DNA of 64,000 nt from Melghirimyces algeriensis (lineage in GTDB: Bacteria > Bacillota > Bacilli > Thermoactinomycetales > DSM-45169), in the NCBI RefSeq assembly GCF_900182565.1, contig NZ_FXTI01000001.1:558001-622000 (forward strand). Direction: 5' to 3'. The notes below the pieces were generated by a model that was not told the DNA's origin, did not search any database, and worked only from the letters and a program-made list of their open reading frames with translations. This document shows, in pieces, positions 1 to 8,138 of the stretch; the stretch's first letter is position 1, and every line of letters begins with the position of its first letter. The position numbers were made by a program, and so were the translations under genes.

Positions 1-641
1 TTGACGAATTGTTCTTGGTGAATGAATGGCTGAAAGAGAACGGCCAAGCCGATTTCCTGGACGGAAAGGTTCTGATCGGCTCGATGAACCGGGGGGGTTT
101 AGCCGGCACATCTTTTGAACTGGACGATTTTGTGACGGCCTATACGGCGGAAGAGATGGAGAAGATGGGTCTCGACGGGGGAAAACTCCTCCTGCGCCTC
201 CATCCCGAAGACCGGGATTGTGCCCGCACGCTGGCTTATTGCTATGAAGCTCTGAACGATTTGGCCGACCGGGGTTTACCCCAGTTTTTGGAACCTCTGT
301 CCATCCCACGCAATGCCGATGAGATGGTGCGGCTGACCGGGGTGGCGACAGGGTTGGGACGGACCACGGAAGGGCGCTGGTTGAAGTTGCCGATGACCGC
401 GGAGTTTGACCGGGTGGCACGGGCTACCACCTGTCCGATCGTTTTGCTCGGCGGTGGAAAGCCGGGGGCGACGGATGAGTTGGTGGAAGATGTGAAACGG
501 TGCCTGAATGCCGGTCCCCATGTGCGGGGATTGATGATCGGGCGTGGGGTCCTGTTCCCTGAGGATGGGGAAAAACCGGCTACGGTGGCCGCGCGGTTGG
601 CGGAGGCGGTTCACGAAAAGACATCGAAGGAGGTCGTTTGA
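1..641 (+). CDS. Cgl0159-family (beta/alpha)8 aldolase-like protein of the inositol operon, 5'-truncated by window edge
   Basis: The reading frame is open from the first bases, so only the C-terminal part (about 212 residues) is present and the true start lies outside. The TIM-barrel-like segments include LLRLHPEDRD, PIVLLGGGKPGA and a C-terminal GLMIGRGVLFPEDGEKP phosphate-binding-like loop. I recognise it as the aldolase-like protein often encoded beside iolC in inositol clusters, where it is thought to act on the phosphorylated deoxygluconate intermediate; that reaction is inferred, not shown. Its TGA overlaps the ATG of iolC, so the two are translationally coupled. Codon use is clearly more GC-rich than in the rest of the window. 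Confidence 0.7.
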   Translation, partial: DELFLVNEWLKENGQADFLDGKVLIGSMNRGGLAGTSFELDDFVTAYTAEEMEKMGLDGGKLLLRLHPEDRDCARTLAYCYEALNDLADRGLPQFLEPLSIPRNADEMVRLTGVATGLGRTTEGRWLKLPMTAEFDRVARATTCPIVLLGGGKPGATDELVEDVKRCLNAGPHVRGLMIGRGVLFPEDGEKPATVAARLAEAVHEKTSKEVV

Positions 642-1582
642 TGGGCGCGGAAGTTTACAGCTTGGGACGCGTGATCGTGGATCTTTATGCCAACGACATT
701 CATACTCCGCTTCGAAAGGTGCGTTCCTTCAACAAATATCTGGGAGGTTCGGCAGGAAACACGGCGGTGGGCCTTGCCCGTCTTGGAGCGAAAGCGGGAT
801 TGATCAGCCGAGTGGGAAATGATGAATTCGGCGCCTTCCTGACCGAACGGCTGAAGGAGGAAAAGGTGGACACCAGCATGGTGAAGACCGATCCCTGCTA
901 TCCGACGGGGCTGGCCTTCGCTGCTCTGTTTCCCCCGTCGGACTCTGATGTGCTCTTTTATCGCAAACCCTGTGCCGACGCTCACATCTCCTTGGAAGAC
1001 ATCGATTTCGACGCCCTGAAGGAAGCCAAGGTACTGACCGTCTCCTGTACGGTTCTTTCCCAGTCCCCCGGAAGGGAAGCGACCTTGGCCGCCTTGGAGG
1101 CCAATCGGGCTTCTGGAGGATTGAACGTGCTGGACCTCGACTGGCGTCCGATGTTCTGGGGCGGTGAAGAGGAAGCACGGGTTTACTACCGGATCGCCAT
1201 TCGGATGGCGGACGTGATTCTGGCCAACGAGCCGGAGCTGGTCTTTGCTGGAGAATCGAATGACCCCGACGAAGCGTCCAAACACCTTCTTTCCCTAGGG
1301 GTGAGGGAAGTGGTGGCCAAACGCGGTGGTAACGGCGTTCTCTTCTATGGAGAGGAGGCGTTCCGCGTGCCAGTGGTACCTGTGGAGGTGCTCAACACTC
1401 TTGGGGCGGGAGACGGTTTTGCGGCCGCTTACACCTACGGGCTGTTGCAGGGGTGGCCGGCGCGGAAACGAACCGAATTCGCCGCCGCAGCGGGAGGAAT
1501 CGTGGTCAGCCGCCACAGTTGCTCCGAAGCGATGCCCAGCCGTTCTGAAGTGGAAGAGTTGATAGCCAGCCAACGAGCGTAA
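641..1582 (+). CDS. iolC: 5-dehydro-2-deoxygluconokinase IolC
   Basis: PfkB/ribokinase-family kinase of 313 residues that phosphorylates 5-dehydro-2-deoxy-D-gluconate in myo-inositol breakdown. The N-terminal substrate-binding signature is visible (YLGGSAGNTAVGLARLG), and the C-terminal PfkB signature NTLGAGDGF carries the catalytic Asp at about residue 258 within GAGD. The ATG at 641 is chosen because AAGGAGG at 626-632 gives 8-nt spacing; it overlaps the upstream stop. It lies between a Cgl0159-like gene and methylmalonate-semialdehyde dehydrogenase, which fixes the pathway. GC-rich codon use is shared with both neighbours. Confidence 0.9.
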   Translation: MGAEVYSLGRVIVDLYANDIHTPLRKVRSFNKYLGGSAGNTAVGLARLGAKAGLISRVGNDEFGAFLTERLKEEKVDTSMVKTDPCYPTGLAFAALFPPSDSDVLFYRKPCADAHISLEDIDFDALKEAKVLTVSCTVLSQSPGREATLAALEANRASGGLNVLDLDWRPMFWGGEEEARVYYRIAIRMADVILANEPELVFAGESNDPDEASKHLLSLGVREVVAKRGGNGVLFYGEEAFRVPVVPVEVLNTLGAGDGFAAAYTYGLLQGWPARKRTEFAAAAGGIVVSRHSCSEAMPSRSEVEELIASQRA

Positions 1583-1616
1583 AATCAATCGATTATCAAT
1601 GCGAGAAAGGGGTAGG

Positions 1617-3077
1617 ATGATGACGGTACCAACTCAAGCAAAAAAACTGAAAAACTTTATAGGCGGGGAGTGGGTCGATTCCACTTCTGACAAGCAGCTG
1701 GATGTGCCCAACCCGGCCACTGGCGAATCCCTGGGGACCGTTCCCCTCTCGTCGAAAGAAGAGCTGGATCGGGCGGCTAAAGCCGCTTACAGGGCGTTTC
1801 GGAGCTGGCGCAAAACCCCGGTCCCGGTCCGTGCGCGGATCATGTTTAAATATCAGCAATTGCTGATCGAACACAAAGAAGAACTGGCCCGCTTGATCAC
1901 GGTGGAAAATGGCAAGAGCTTCAAAGAAGCCCTTGGGGAAGTACAACGGGGTATCGAGTGCGTGGAATTCGCTGCCGGGGTCCCTACGCTAATGATGGGC
2001 AGTCAGTTGCCGGACATCGCCAACGGCATTGAATCCGGAATGTACCGCTATCCCGTGGGGGTGGTAGGAGGCATCACCCCTTTCAATTTTCCGATGATGG
2101 TTCCCTGTTGGATGTTTCCTCTCGCCATCGCCTGCGGCAATACCTTTATCATGAAGCCCTCAGAGCGCGCGCCGCTGTGTGCCAACCGGCTGGCCGAACT
2201 GTTCACCGAGGCGGGACTTCCTGCAGGAGTGCTCAACGTGGTTCACGGTGCCCATGACGTGGTGAACGGCATTCTGGAACACCCGGATATTCGGGCGATC
2301 TCTTTTGTCGGGTCCCAGCCGGTGGCGGAATATGTCTACAAAAACGCTTCCGCCAACGGTAAACGGGTGCAAGCCCTGGCTGGGGCCAAAAACCACTCGG
2401 TGGTGATGCCGGATGCCGACTTGGATACGGCGGTCAAGGGTATTATCGGCGCAGCCTTCGGTTCCGCCGGGGAACGCTGCATGGCCTGCTCTGTGGTGGT
2501 GGCCGTCGGTGATATCGGCGACGAACTGGTCGCCCGGTTGGTGAACGCTTCCGACGAGATCCGGATCGGTAACGGTCTAAAGGAGGATGTCTTTCTCGGC
2601 CCGGTGATCCGGGATACCCACAAAGAACGGACATTGGGCTTTATCGAGATCGGAGAAAAGGAAGGGGCCCGGTTGGTGCGGGATGGACGGAAAGACGATT
2701 TGCCCGAAGAAGGCTGGTTCGTCGGCCCGACGATCTTCGACGAGGTCAAACCCGGCATGAAGATCTGGGAAGAGGAGATCTTCGCTCCGGTCCTCTCGGT
2801 GGTTCGGGCAAAAGATCTGACTGAGGCGATCGAAGTGGCCAATCGTTCCCGCTTCGCTAACGGCATGTGCATCTATACGGACAGCGCCAAAGCGGTGCGT
2901 CAATTCCGGGAGGAAGCTGATGCTGGAATGTTGGGTGTCAACCTGGGCGTTCCTGCCCCGATGGCTTTCTTCCCATTCTCCGGCTGGAAAGACTCCTTTT
3001 ACGGGGACCTTCATGCCAACGGGAAAGACGGTGTGGAGTTCTACACCCGCAAAAAAATGGTGACGGCACGGTATTGA
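1617..3077 (+). CDS. mmsA: Methylmalonate-semialdehyde dehydrogenase (CoA-acylating)
   Basis: Aldehyde dehydrogenase superfamily member of about 486 residues (gene name iolA in the Bacillus inositol pathway). It converts malonate or methylmalonate semialdehyde to acetyl- or propionyl-CoA using NAD and CoA. FNFPMMVPCWMFPLA and the catalytic GSAGERCMACSV with its cysteine are diagnostic of the CoA-acylating MmsA branch, as is the C-terminal PFSGWKDSFYGDLHA. Three in-frame ATGs lie at 1599, 1617 and 1620; AAAGGGG at 1607-1612 favours 1617 or 1620. It is the last gene of the inositol operon, followed directly by a strong terminator. Confidence 0.92.
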   Translation: MMTVPTQAKKLKNFIGGEWVDSTSDKQLDVPNPATGESLGTVPLSSKEELDRAAKAAYRAFRSWRKTPVPVRARIMFKYQQLLIEHKEELARLITVENGKSFKEALGEVQRGIECVEFAAGVPTLMMGSQLPDIANGIESGMYRYPVGVVGGITPFNFPMMVPCWMFPLAIACGNTFIMKPSERAPLCANRLAELFTEAGLPAGVLNVVHGAHDVVNGILEHPDIRAISFVGSQPVAEYVYKNASANGKRVQALAGAKNHSVVMPDADLDTAVKGIIGAAFGSAGERCMACSVVVAVGDIGDELVARLVNASDEIRIGNGLKEDVFLGPVIRDTHKERTLGFIEIGEKEGARLVRDGRKDDLPEEGWFVGPTIFDEVKPGMKIWEEEIFAPVLSVVRAKDLTEAIEVANRSRFANGMCIYTDSAKAVRQFREEADAGMLGVNLGVPAPMAFFPFSGWKDSFYGDLHANGKDGVEFYTRKKMVTARY

Positions 3078-3086
3078 GGACAAAGG

Positions 3087-3130
3087 CCCCCTTTCAGCGA
3101 TGCAGCTCACATCGCCGAAGGGGGTTTTTC
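3087..3130 (+). terminator. Intrinsic terminator of the inositol operon
   Basis: Near-perfect inverted repeat (CCCCCTTTCAGCGATG at 3087-3102 against CATCGCCGAAGGGGG at 3110-3124) followed by TTTTTC, 10 nt after the mmsA stop. It also marks the place where base composition falls. Confidence 0.85.
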
Positions 3131-3416
3131 GATACAACACCTCAGTCTGGCAGTATATGCCCAGGATGTCGTCTTTTTAATATCTGCTTGACGGGAGGGG
3201 GAAATCAAACCAATCTTGCTATTTTGCGTCAAAATAACTGGGGATTGTCCACAACAAGGGTGTTGAACCCAAAGTATTTCCATCTTCAAAGGTTATCAGG
3301 CGCAACTGAGCAAGTTGTCCATGGTATAGTTGATTGGGCGTTGAGTGGTTGGAGGTGTTATGGGTCATCTTTCGAATCGATAGTGGATATAATTGTAGTA
3401 ACAGGAGGTGGGAGTC
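3131..3416. other. Intergenic stretch before the small membrane protein
   Basis: No convincing gene on either strand. It is AT-richer than the inositol operon just upstream. A TATAAT at 3388-3393 could be a -10 for the downstream gene, but no good -35 is seen at the right distance. Confidence 0.4.
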
Positions 3417-3815
3417 ATGCTGTCCAAACTGTGGTTCCGTGTGATTTTAGGTTGGATTGGTTCGGTTTTGGCCGTCTTGTGGCTTCCAGATCAGCGTACT
3501 TCTCTTCCTGTGGTTTGGCAATATTTAAATCTGGATTTTGTGATTGCTTCAAGCTTTTCGGTTTTGGCAAGCAGACAATTCGCACGGGCAGGAGGAGCGT
3601 TAGTTTTCTGCTTCATATACCTTCCATGGTCGAAAAGAGGTACCTCTCTGATTCATCATTTAGTGATATTACTGGCCATTGTGACAGGAGGAGTTCTCAT
3701 TTATCAAATCCCGATCACAGGACCGTTATCGTTCGTTGTCTTTATCATATGGGAGATATGGATCTGGCAAGAAAAGCAAAAAGATCTGGTTGATAAATCA
3801 TCACACTCTCCTTGA
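3417..3815 (+). CDS. Small hypothetical integral membrane protein
   Basis: 132-residue protein of unknown function, not recognised. Four hydrophobic stretches (around residues 5-22, 35-55, 62-75 and 80-110) predict a polytopic membrane protein with little soluble sequence, and the C-terminal tail is charged (QEKQKDLVDK). The ATG at 3417 is preceded by AGGAGG at 3403-3408 with 8-nt spacing, which supports real translation; a GTG at 3408 is possible but falls on the ribosome-binding site. It stands alone between the inositol terminator and tRNA-Ser, and its stop codon overlaps the -35 of the tRNA promoter. Confidence 0.6.
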   Translation: MLSKLWFRVILGWIGSVLAVLWLPDQRTSLPVVWQYLNLDFVIASSFSVLASRQFARAGGALVFCFIYLPWSKRGTSLIHHLVILLAIVTGGVLIYQIPITGPLSFVVFIIWEIWIWQEKQKDLVDKSSHSP

Positions 3816-3840
3816 CAAGGAAAACCCATTATAATAGAAT
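3812..3840 (+). promoter_or_regulatory. SigA-type promoter of tRNA-Ser
   Basis: TTGACA at 3812-3817 and TAGAAT at 3835-3840 separated by 17 nt, ending 16 nt before the mature tRNA 5' end. A better-looking TATAAT at 3830 would leave only a 12-nt spacer. Confidence 0.7.
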
Positions 3841-3856
3841 GTATTGGCGACATTAT

Positions 3857-3948
3857 GGAGAGGTGTCCGAGCGGCTGAAGGAGCACGATTGGAAATCGTG
3901 TAGGCGGTGATCACCGTCTCGAGGGTTCGAATCCCTCCCTCTCCGCCA
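3857..3948 (+). tRNA. tRNA-Ser (anticodon GGA)
   Basis: 92 nt including an encoded CCA. The acceptor stem GGAGAGG pairs with CCTCTCC, there is a long variable arm typical of class II tRNAs, the T-loop is GGTTCGAATCC, and the anticodon loop carries GGA between ACGATT and AATCGT. A promoter lies just upstream. Confidence 0.97.
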
Positions 3949-4071
3949 TATAATCAGTAAATGTTTGCTGTTTGATCCTTCATCAGGTGCGAGGATGTAG
4001 CCGGATGGCAAGGCACGGGAGTTCACATCCTTCATCTTCGGCTAAGATGAGGAAAGGTTGCTGAATTGACG
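3949..4071 (+). ncRNA. Possible structured RNA or tRNA trailer
   Basis: No open reading frame fits. The stretch holds a hairpin CATCTT-CGGCT-AAGATG at 4033-4049 and a longer-range pair GGATGT / ACATCC, and is followed by an intrinsic terminator at 4072-4109. It could be the 3' trailer of the tRNA-Ser transcript or a separate small RNA. No promoter of its own was found and no known family was recognised. Confidence 0.25.
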
Positions 4072-4109
4072 GGAATCCCGGCTGGAAAGTCCAGGGTTCC
4101 TTTTTATAT
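4072..4109 (+). terminator. Intrinsic terminator downstream of tRNA-Ser
   Basis: GGAATCC (4072-4078) pairs with GGGTTCC (4094-4100), with an inner CTGG/CCAG stem, followed by TTTTTATAT. Confidence 0.65.
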
Positions 4110-4256
4110 ATTACAGTTGAGATTGGTTAGTGCACACAAGGGAAAGTTTGTGTATGATAGGGATAGATGAAAAAGGGGACCTGGTAACGCGTAACGATCA
4201 ATGTCTCGCCCTCATACGCTGTATTGTGGCGGGTCTCCAGTGAGGGAGGGTAAACC

Positions 4257-4850
4257 ATGCGTGTCGAGCGACTTAGCCAAGATAAAATCCGCTTTTTTTT
4301 ATCAATGGATGATTTAATGGAGCGGGGAATTGAAAAAGAAGACATTTGGCGGGATATACCAAAAGTACATGAGCTCTTTAATGATATGATGGAACAGGCA
4401 TATCAGGAGCTTGACTTTGAAATTTCGGGTCCCGTTGCCGTGGAGGTGTTCGCTTTGCCGGCCCAAGGGATGGTAGTCGTGGTCACGCGGGGCAGACTCC
4501 CTTCCCCCAATGAACTTGATGAGTTGGATGGCGATGATATGTATGAATTGGAAGTGACGTTGGAGGAGAGTGACCAAGTCATCTTTCAGTTTCACGACTT
4601 TGAACATCTGGTGCAGGCGGGACATCGTGTCCAACCCTTGATCGGATCTGTAGGCAGGGTATATGCATATCGCGGTCAGTATTTTCTGGTTCTGGACACC
4701 GATATGGAAAATCAAACATTGCAAAAAGGAATTGCAGTGTTGTCTGAATTCGGGGAAGCGTCCACAGTGACCGAACATGTATTGAAAGAATACGGAAAAA
4801 CCATATGGGCTCAGGAAGCTACTGGCGGGATTACCCGTTATTTTTCCTGA
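4257..4850 (+). CDS. mecA: MecA-family ClpC adaptor protein
   Basis: 197-residue adaptor of the MecA/YpbH family that delivers substrates to the ClpCP protease and helps ClpC assemble. The N-terminal substrate-binding region (MRVERLSQDKIRFFLSMDDL) and the C-terminal ClpC-binding domain (from about residue 105) are both recognisable, joined by the usual acidic linker; the length is typical. GAGGGAGGG lies just before the ATG at 4257. The leader at about 4177-4240 can fold (GGGGACC against GGTCTCC, with an inner CGCC/GGCG), so post-transcriptional control is possible but untested. The position next to gudB matches the B. subtilis paralog ypbH/mecB. Confidence 0.88.
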   Translation: MRVERLSQDKIRFFLSMDDLMERGIEKEDIWRDIPKVHELFNDMMEQAYQELDFEISGPVAVEVFALPAQGMVVVVTRGRLPSPNELDELDGDDMYELEVTLEESDQVIFQFHDFEHLVQAGHRVQPLIGSVGRVYAYRGQYFLVLDTDMENQTLQKGIAVLSEFGEASTVTEHVLKEYGKTIWAQEATGGITRYFS

Positions 4851-4860
4851 TATCCTTGTG

Positions 4861-4895
4861 AACGATCGCGACCGCTAAACGCGATCGTTTTATAT
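4861..4895. terminator. Bidirectional terminator between mecA and bshB2
   Basis: Perfect 10-bp inverted repeat AACGATCGCG (4861-4870) and CGCGATCGTT (4880-4889) followed by TTATATTT, between convergent genes. Confidence 0.75.
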
Positions 4896-5597
4896 TTATA
4901 GTCCATCCTCCCTGAATATGCCTGTGGTTCCTGCTTTTTGGTAATACTCAAATGTTCTTAAATGTTCCCAATGACCGTTTGAAACTCCTGGAAAAACGCG
5001 TTCAACCGAACGTTGTTGTGTTTTGTGGCATTGCAATGCTTCCATTATTTTTTTCCGCCAGACGGACACATTGACTTGGTTTGTTACTTCCTGATCGGGA
5101 GTTGTATAGATCGTTTGCTCCTTTGCGACCGATTGAGGGATCACGATATAATAGAGCTGGATCATTCGGTTTTTTTGAATCTGTCTAATAGCTTCTGTTG
5201 TTGCCTGATGGATTGTCTGATGGTCTGGGTGTCCTGAAATACCATGTGAAGGAAATGTGATCACTGCAGACGGTTGCTCTTTGCAAATTGACTGAGTGAT
5301 ATCGTCAACCAAAATGTGAAAGGGGACGTTCGCTAGTTTTCCGTCACCGAAATCTCTTAGGATCACCCGGTCAATTCCCAAAACCTTTGCTGCTTTTGCC
5401 AATTCATCGGCCCGGACTTCACCGAGGCGATGTTGGGGGCAAAGAGGGGGAGTTCCGGTGCTTCCGCCCTCTCCGCGCGTAGCACAGTATAGAGTGACTT
5501 CCCACCCAGGTTGATGGGCATATTGGAGAATGGTTCCACCTGAGGCGAACGTTTCGTCATCCGGATGAGCATAGATAAACATCAGTTTGTTTTTCAT
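4896..5597 (-). CDS. bshB2: PIG-L deacetylase, bacillithiol biosynthesis BshB2
   Basis: 233-residue zinc-dependent N-acetyl-glucosaminyl-malate deacetylase of the PIG-L/LmbE fold. The metal-binding motif AHPDDE lies at residues 10-15 and a second cluster, SGHPDHQTIH, further on. It removes the acetyl group from GlcNAc-malate in bacillithiol synthesis, or acts as a conjugate amidase; a separate BshB1-type gene at about 52.2 kb shares this job. AGGAGGTACC precedes the start on the minus strand. It is divergent from gudB and convergent with mecA. The BshB2 rather than BshB1 label rests on overall sequence flavour. Confidence 0.8.
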   Translation of the reverse strand: MKNKLMFIYAHPDDETFASGGTILQYAHQPGWEVTLYCATRGEGGSTGTPPLCPQHRLGEVRADELAKAAKVLGIDRVILRDFGDGKLANVPFHILVDDITQSICKEQPSAVITFPSHGISGHPDHQTIHQATTEAIRQIQKNRMIQLYYIVIPQSVAKEQTIYTTPDQEVTNQVNVSVWRKKIMEALQCHKTQQRSVERVFPGVSNGHWEHLRTFEYYQKAGTTGIFREDGL

Positions 5598-5789
5598 AAA
5601 GGTACCTCCTTTTTTAATTCGTATCCATTATAATCAAAATGGGCGCATGATACTTCATTGAATGGGAAGAAGTTATGCATAAGAGAAGAAGAAAAAATCC
5701 GACAAGGAAATAGTGTTCTCTTTTTAAAGGTAACTGGTGTATACTTGTTAATGAATTTATGGGAATTATTCTTTTTGAGGTGGTCAGGG

Positions 5790-7070
5790 ATGGAACAGCA
5801 GTCGGAATCCTCCAATGCGGAGGTAAAAGAAGAAAATTTGGACGTACTCATTTCAACACAGACGGTTATTAAGAGAGCTTTGGATAAACTGGGCTATCCA
5901 GAACAGGTATTTGATCTTTTGAAAGAACCTTTGCGCGTGATGCATGTGCGGATTCCTGTCCGTATGGATGATGGCTCGGTCCAGGTTTTTACCGGTTACC
6001 GGGCTCAACACAATGATGCGGTGGGACCGACAAAAGGTGGAGTTCGGTTTCATCCGGATGTTACTGAAAGTGAAGTGAAGGCGCTTTCAATTTGGATGAG
6101 TCTGAAAGCGGGGATTGTAGACCTCCCTTACGGTGGAGGGAAAGGAGGGATCATTTGCGACCCTCGGAAAATGTCCTTTCGTGAACTGGAACGTCTATCC
6201 AGAGGATATGTAAAAGCAATCAGCCAAATTGTGGGTCCTACAAAGGATATACCGGCACCGGATGTCTTTACAAACTCACAGATCATGGCTTGGATGATGG
6301 ATGAATACAGCCGAATCCGTGAATTTGATTCTCCGGGTTTTATCACTGGTAAACCCTTGGTACTTGGGGGATCTCGTGGGCGGGAGACAGCAACCGCCAA
6401 AGGTGTGGCTCTTATGATTCGTGAGGCCGCCAAAAAGCGGGGTGTGTCTCTAAAAGAAGCCAGAGTGGTCATTCAAGGTTTTGGTAATGCGGGTAGCTTC
6501 CTTGCAAAATTCATGAACGATTCTGGTGCACGAGTGATTGGCATTTCCGATGCTTATGGTGCCTTGTATGATGAGGATGGCCTGGATATCGATTATCTGT
6601 TGGATCGTCGTGACTCCTTTGGTACAGTTACCAATTTGTTCAAGGATACCATTACCAACGAGGAACTTCTGGAGTTGGACTGTGATATTTTGGTTCCTGC
6701 TGCGGTGGAAAATCAGATTACTGCATCCAACGCCCATCGGATCAAAGCGCAGATTGTGGTGGAAGCAGCCAATGGTCCCACGACTCTGGAAGCGACCCGG
6801 ATTCTGAGTGAACGTGATATCCTTCTGGTACCGGATGTTTTGGCCAGTGCAGGTGGAGTTACGGTATCCTATTTTGAATGGGTGCAGAACAACCAGGGAT
6901 ATTATTGGTCGGAAGAAGAAGTGGAACAAAAACTGGAAGATATTATGGTCAAGGCCTTTGATAATATATATCAGACTGCTCAAAACCGAAAAGTGGATAT
7001 GCGTTTGGCGGCCTATATGGTGGGAGTACGTAAAGCAGCGGAAGCTTCTCGTTTTCGCGGTTGGGTATAA
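5790..7070 (+). CDS. gudB: NAD-specific glutamate dehydrogenase (GudB/RocG type)
   Basis: 426-residue Glu/Leu/Phe/Val dehydrogenase that oxidises glutamate to 2-oxoglutarate and ammonia. The catalytic segment PYGGGKGGI at about residues 112-120, the dinucleotide-binding VIQGFGNAG and the C-terminal VPDVLASAGGVTVSYFEW are all present. The start at 5790 (MEQQSESS) is chosen over one 132 nt upstream because GAGGTGG sits at 5777-5783 and the resulting length matches the family (about 424). As in B. subtilis it is followed by ypdA. Confidence 0.93.
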   Translation: MEQQSESSNAEVKEENLDVLISTQTVIKRALDKLGYPEQVFDLLKEPLRVMHVRIPVRMDDGSVQVFTGYRAQHNDAVGPTKGGVRFHPDVTESEVKALSIWMSLKAGIVDLPYGGGKGGIICDPRKMSFRELERLSRGYVKAISQIVGPTKDIPAPDVFTNSQIMAWMMDEYSRIREFDSPGFITGKPLVLGGSRGRETATAKGVALMIREAAKKRGVSLKEARVVIQGFGNAGSFLAKFMNDSGARVIGISDAYGALYDEDGLDIDYLLDRRDSFGTVTNLFKDTITNEELLELDCDILVPAAVENQITASNAHRIKAQIVVEAANGPTTLEATRILSERDILLVPDVLASAGGVTVSYFEWVQNNQGYYWSEEEVEQKLEDIMVKAFDNIYQTAQNRKVDMRLAAYMVGVRKAAEASRFRGWV

Positions 7071-7154
7071 TAATAGCAAAGAAAAGGACAGAAAGGCACC
7101 TGGCCTGAAATTGGGAGGTGTTTTTCTGTTTTCTTCATAAGGAGGTATTCAGTC

Positions 7155-8138
7155 ATGAAGGATCTTATTATCATCGGAGCAGGGCCCTGTGGGTTATCTG
7201 TTGCCATTGAATCAAAAAAACAGGGGTTAAATCCGTTGGTGATCGACAAAGGCTGTATTGTCAACTCGATATATTACTATCCGACAAATATGCAGTTCTT
7301 CAGTACACCGGAATTGTTGGAGATTGGTGGTCTTCCCTTTGTCACAACAAATGAAAAGCCCAATCGTCTGGAAGCCCTCAAGTATTACCGGGCAGCTGTA
7401 AAAGCATATAATCTGGATGTTCACACCTATGAACGTGTAACCGGGATGGAAAAGGAAGACGGACATTTTGTCATCCAAACAGAAAAAAACGGAGAGATCC
7501 AACGCTACACCACTCGCCACGTCGTGATGGCTACAGGGTATTATGACAACCCCAATAAATTGAATATCCCTGGGGAGGAACGGTCCAAAGTTAAACATTA
7601 TTATACGGAAGGGCATCCATACGCTGGCTTAAATGTGTTGGTGATTGGCGGGAAAAATTCCGCTGTTGACTGTGCGATGGACTTACATCAGGCGGGGGCC
7701 AATGTAACTATGGCTTACCGTCGGGGAGCGTTTACAAACAGTGTAAAAGCATGGGTGAAACCAGTGATTGAAAGTGCGATTCAAAAAGGCTGGATTAAGA
7801 TGTACTGGAATACCGTTGTAAAACGTATTTTGGAAGATAAAGTGGAGTTGGAACAGGAAGGTCACACGTTTTCCATCGCCAATGATGCGGTCTTTGCCAT
7901 GACGGGATACCGTCCTAAGACAGATATGTTGCAGAAACTGGGTGTAAATATCGACTCGGAAACCGGTGCTCCAATCCATGATTCAGAGACAATGGAAACA
8001 CAAGTGCCGGGACTATATATTGCAGGTGTCATTGCCGCCGGTAAGGATGCCAATTCCATTTTTATTGAAAATGGACGGTATCATGGGGGAAAAATCGCCG
8101 CCCACATTGGTGAAAAGATGCGGACAGCGACCTCCTGA
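7155..8138 (+). CDS. ypdA: Bacillithiol disulfide reductase YpdA/Bdr
   Basis: 327-residue FAD/NADPH oxidoreductase. The N-terminal FAD-binding IIGAGPCGLSVAIE (residues 6-19) and the second nucleotide-binding GGKNSAVDCAMDL near residue 165 are clear. The single Cys after GAGP is the conserved Cys14-type residue of YpdA proteins, which reduce bacillithiol disulfide. Start at 7155 after AAGGAGG. It follows gudB, and its stop abuts the stop of ansA on the other strand. Functionally it joins bshA, bshB1 and bshB2 in this window. Confidence 0.88.
   Translation: MKDLIIIGAGPCGLSVAIESKKQGLNPLVIDKGCIVNSIYYYPTNMQFFSTPELLEIGGLPFVTTNEKPNRLEALKYYRAAVKAYNLDVHTYERVTGMEKEDGHFVIQTEKNGEIQRYTTRHVVMATGYYDNPNKLNIPGEERSKVKHYYTEGHPYAGLNVLVIGGKNSAVDCAMDLHQAGANVTMAYRRGAFTNSVKAWVKPVIESAIQKGWIKMYWNTVVKRILEDKVELEQEGHTFSIANDAVFAMTGYRPKTDMLQKLGVNIDSETGAPIHDSETMETQVPGLYIAGVIAAGKDANSIFIENGRYHGGKIAAHIGEKMRTATS

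Noticed and set aside
611..1285. 224-codon minus-strand frame opposite iolC
   Set aside because: Antisense shadow of a GC-rich gene; no start signal and iolC is unmistakable.
3074..3793. 239-codon open frame overlapping the terminator and the small membrane protein
   Set aside because: No ribosome-binding site, starts within the mmsA terminator region, odd composition, and overlaps in another frame a better-supported 132-aa protein.
3853..4035. 60-codon minus-strand frame covering tRNA-Ser
   Set aside because: Contains the familiar RDSNPRDG-type string that arises from reading a tRNA-Ser antisense.
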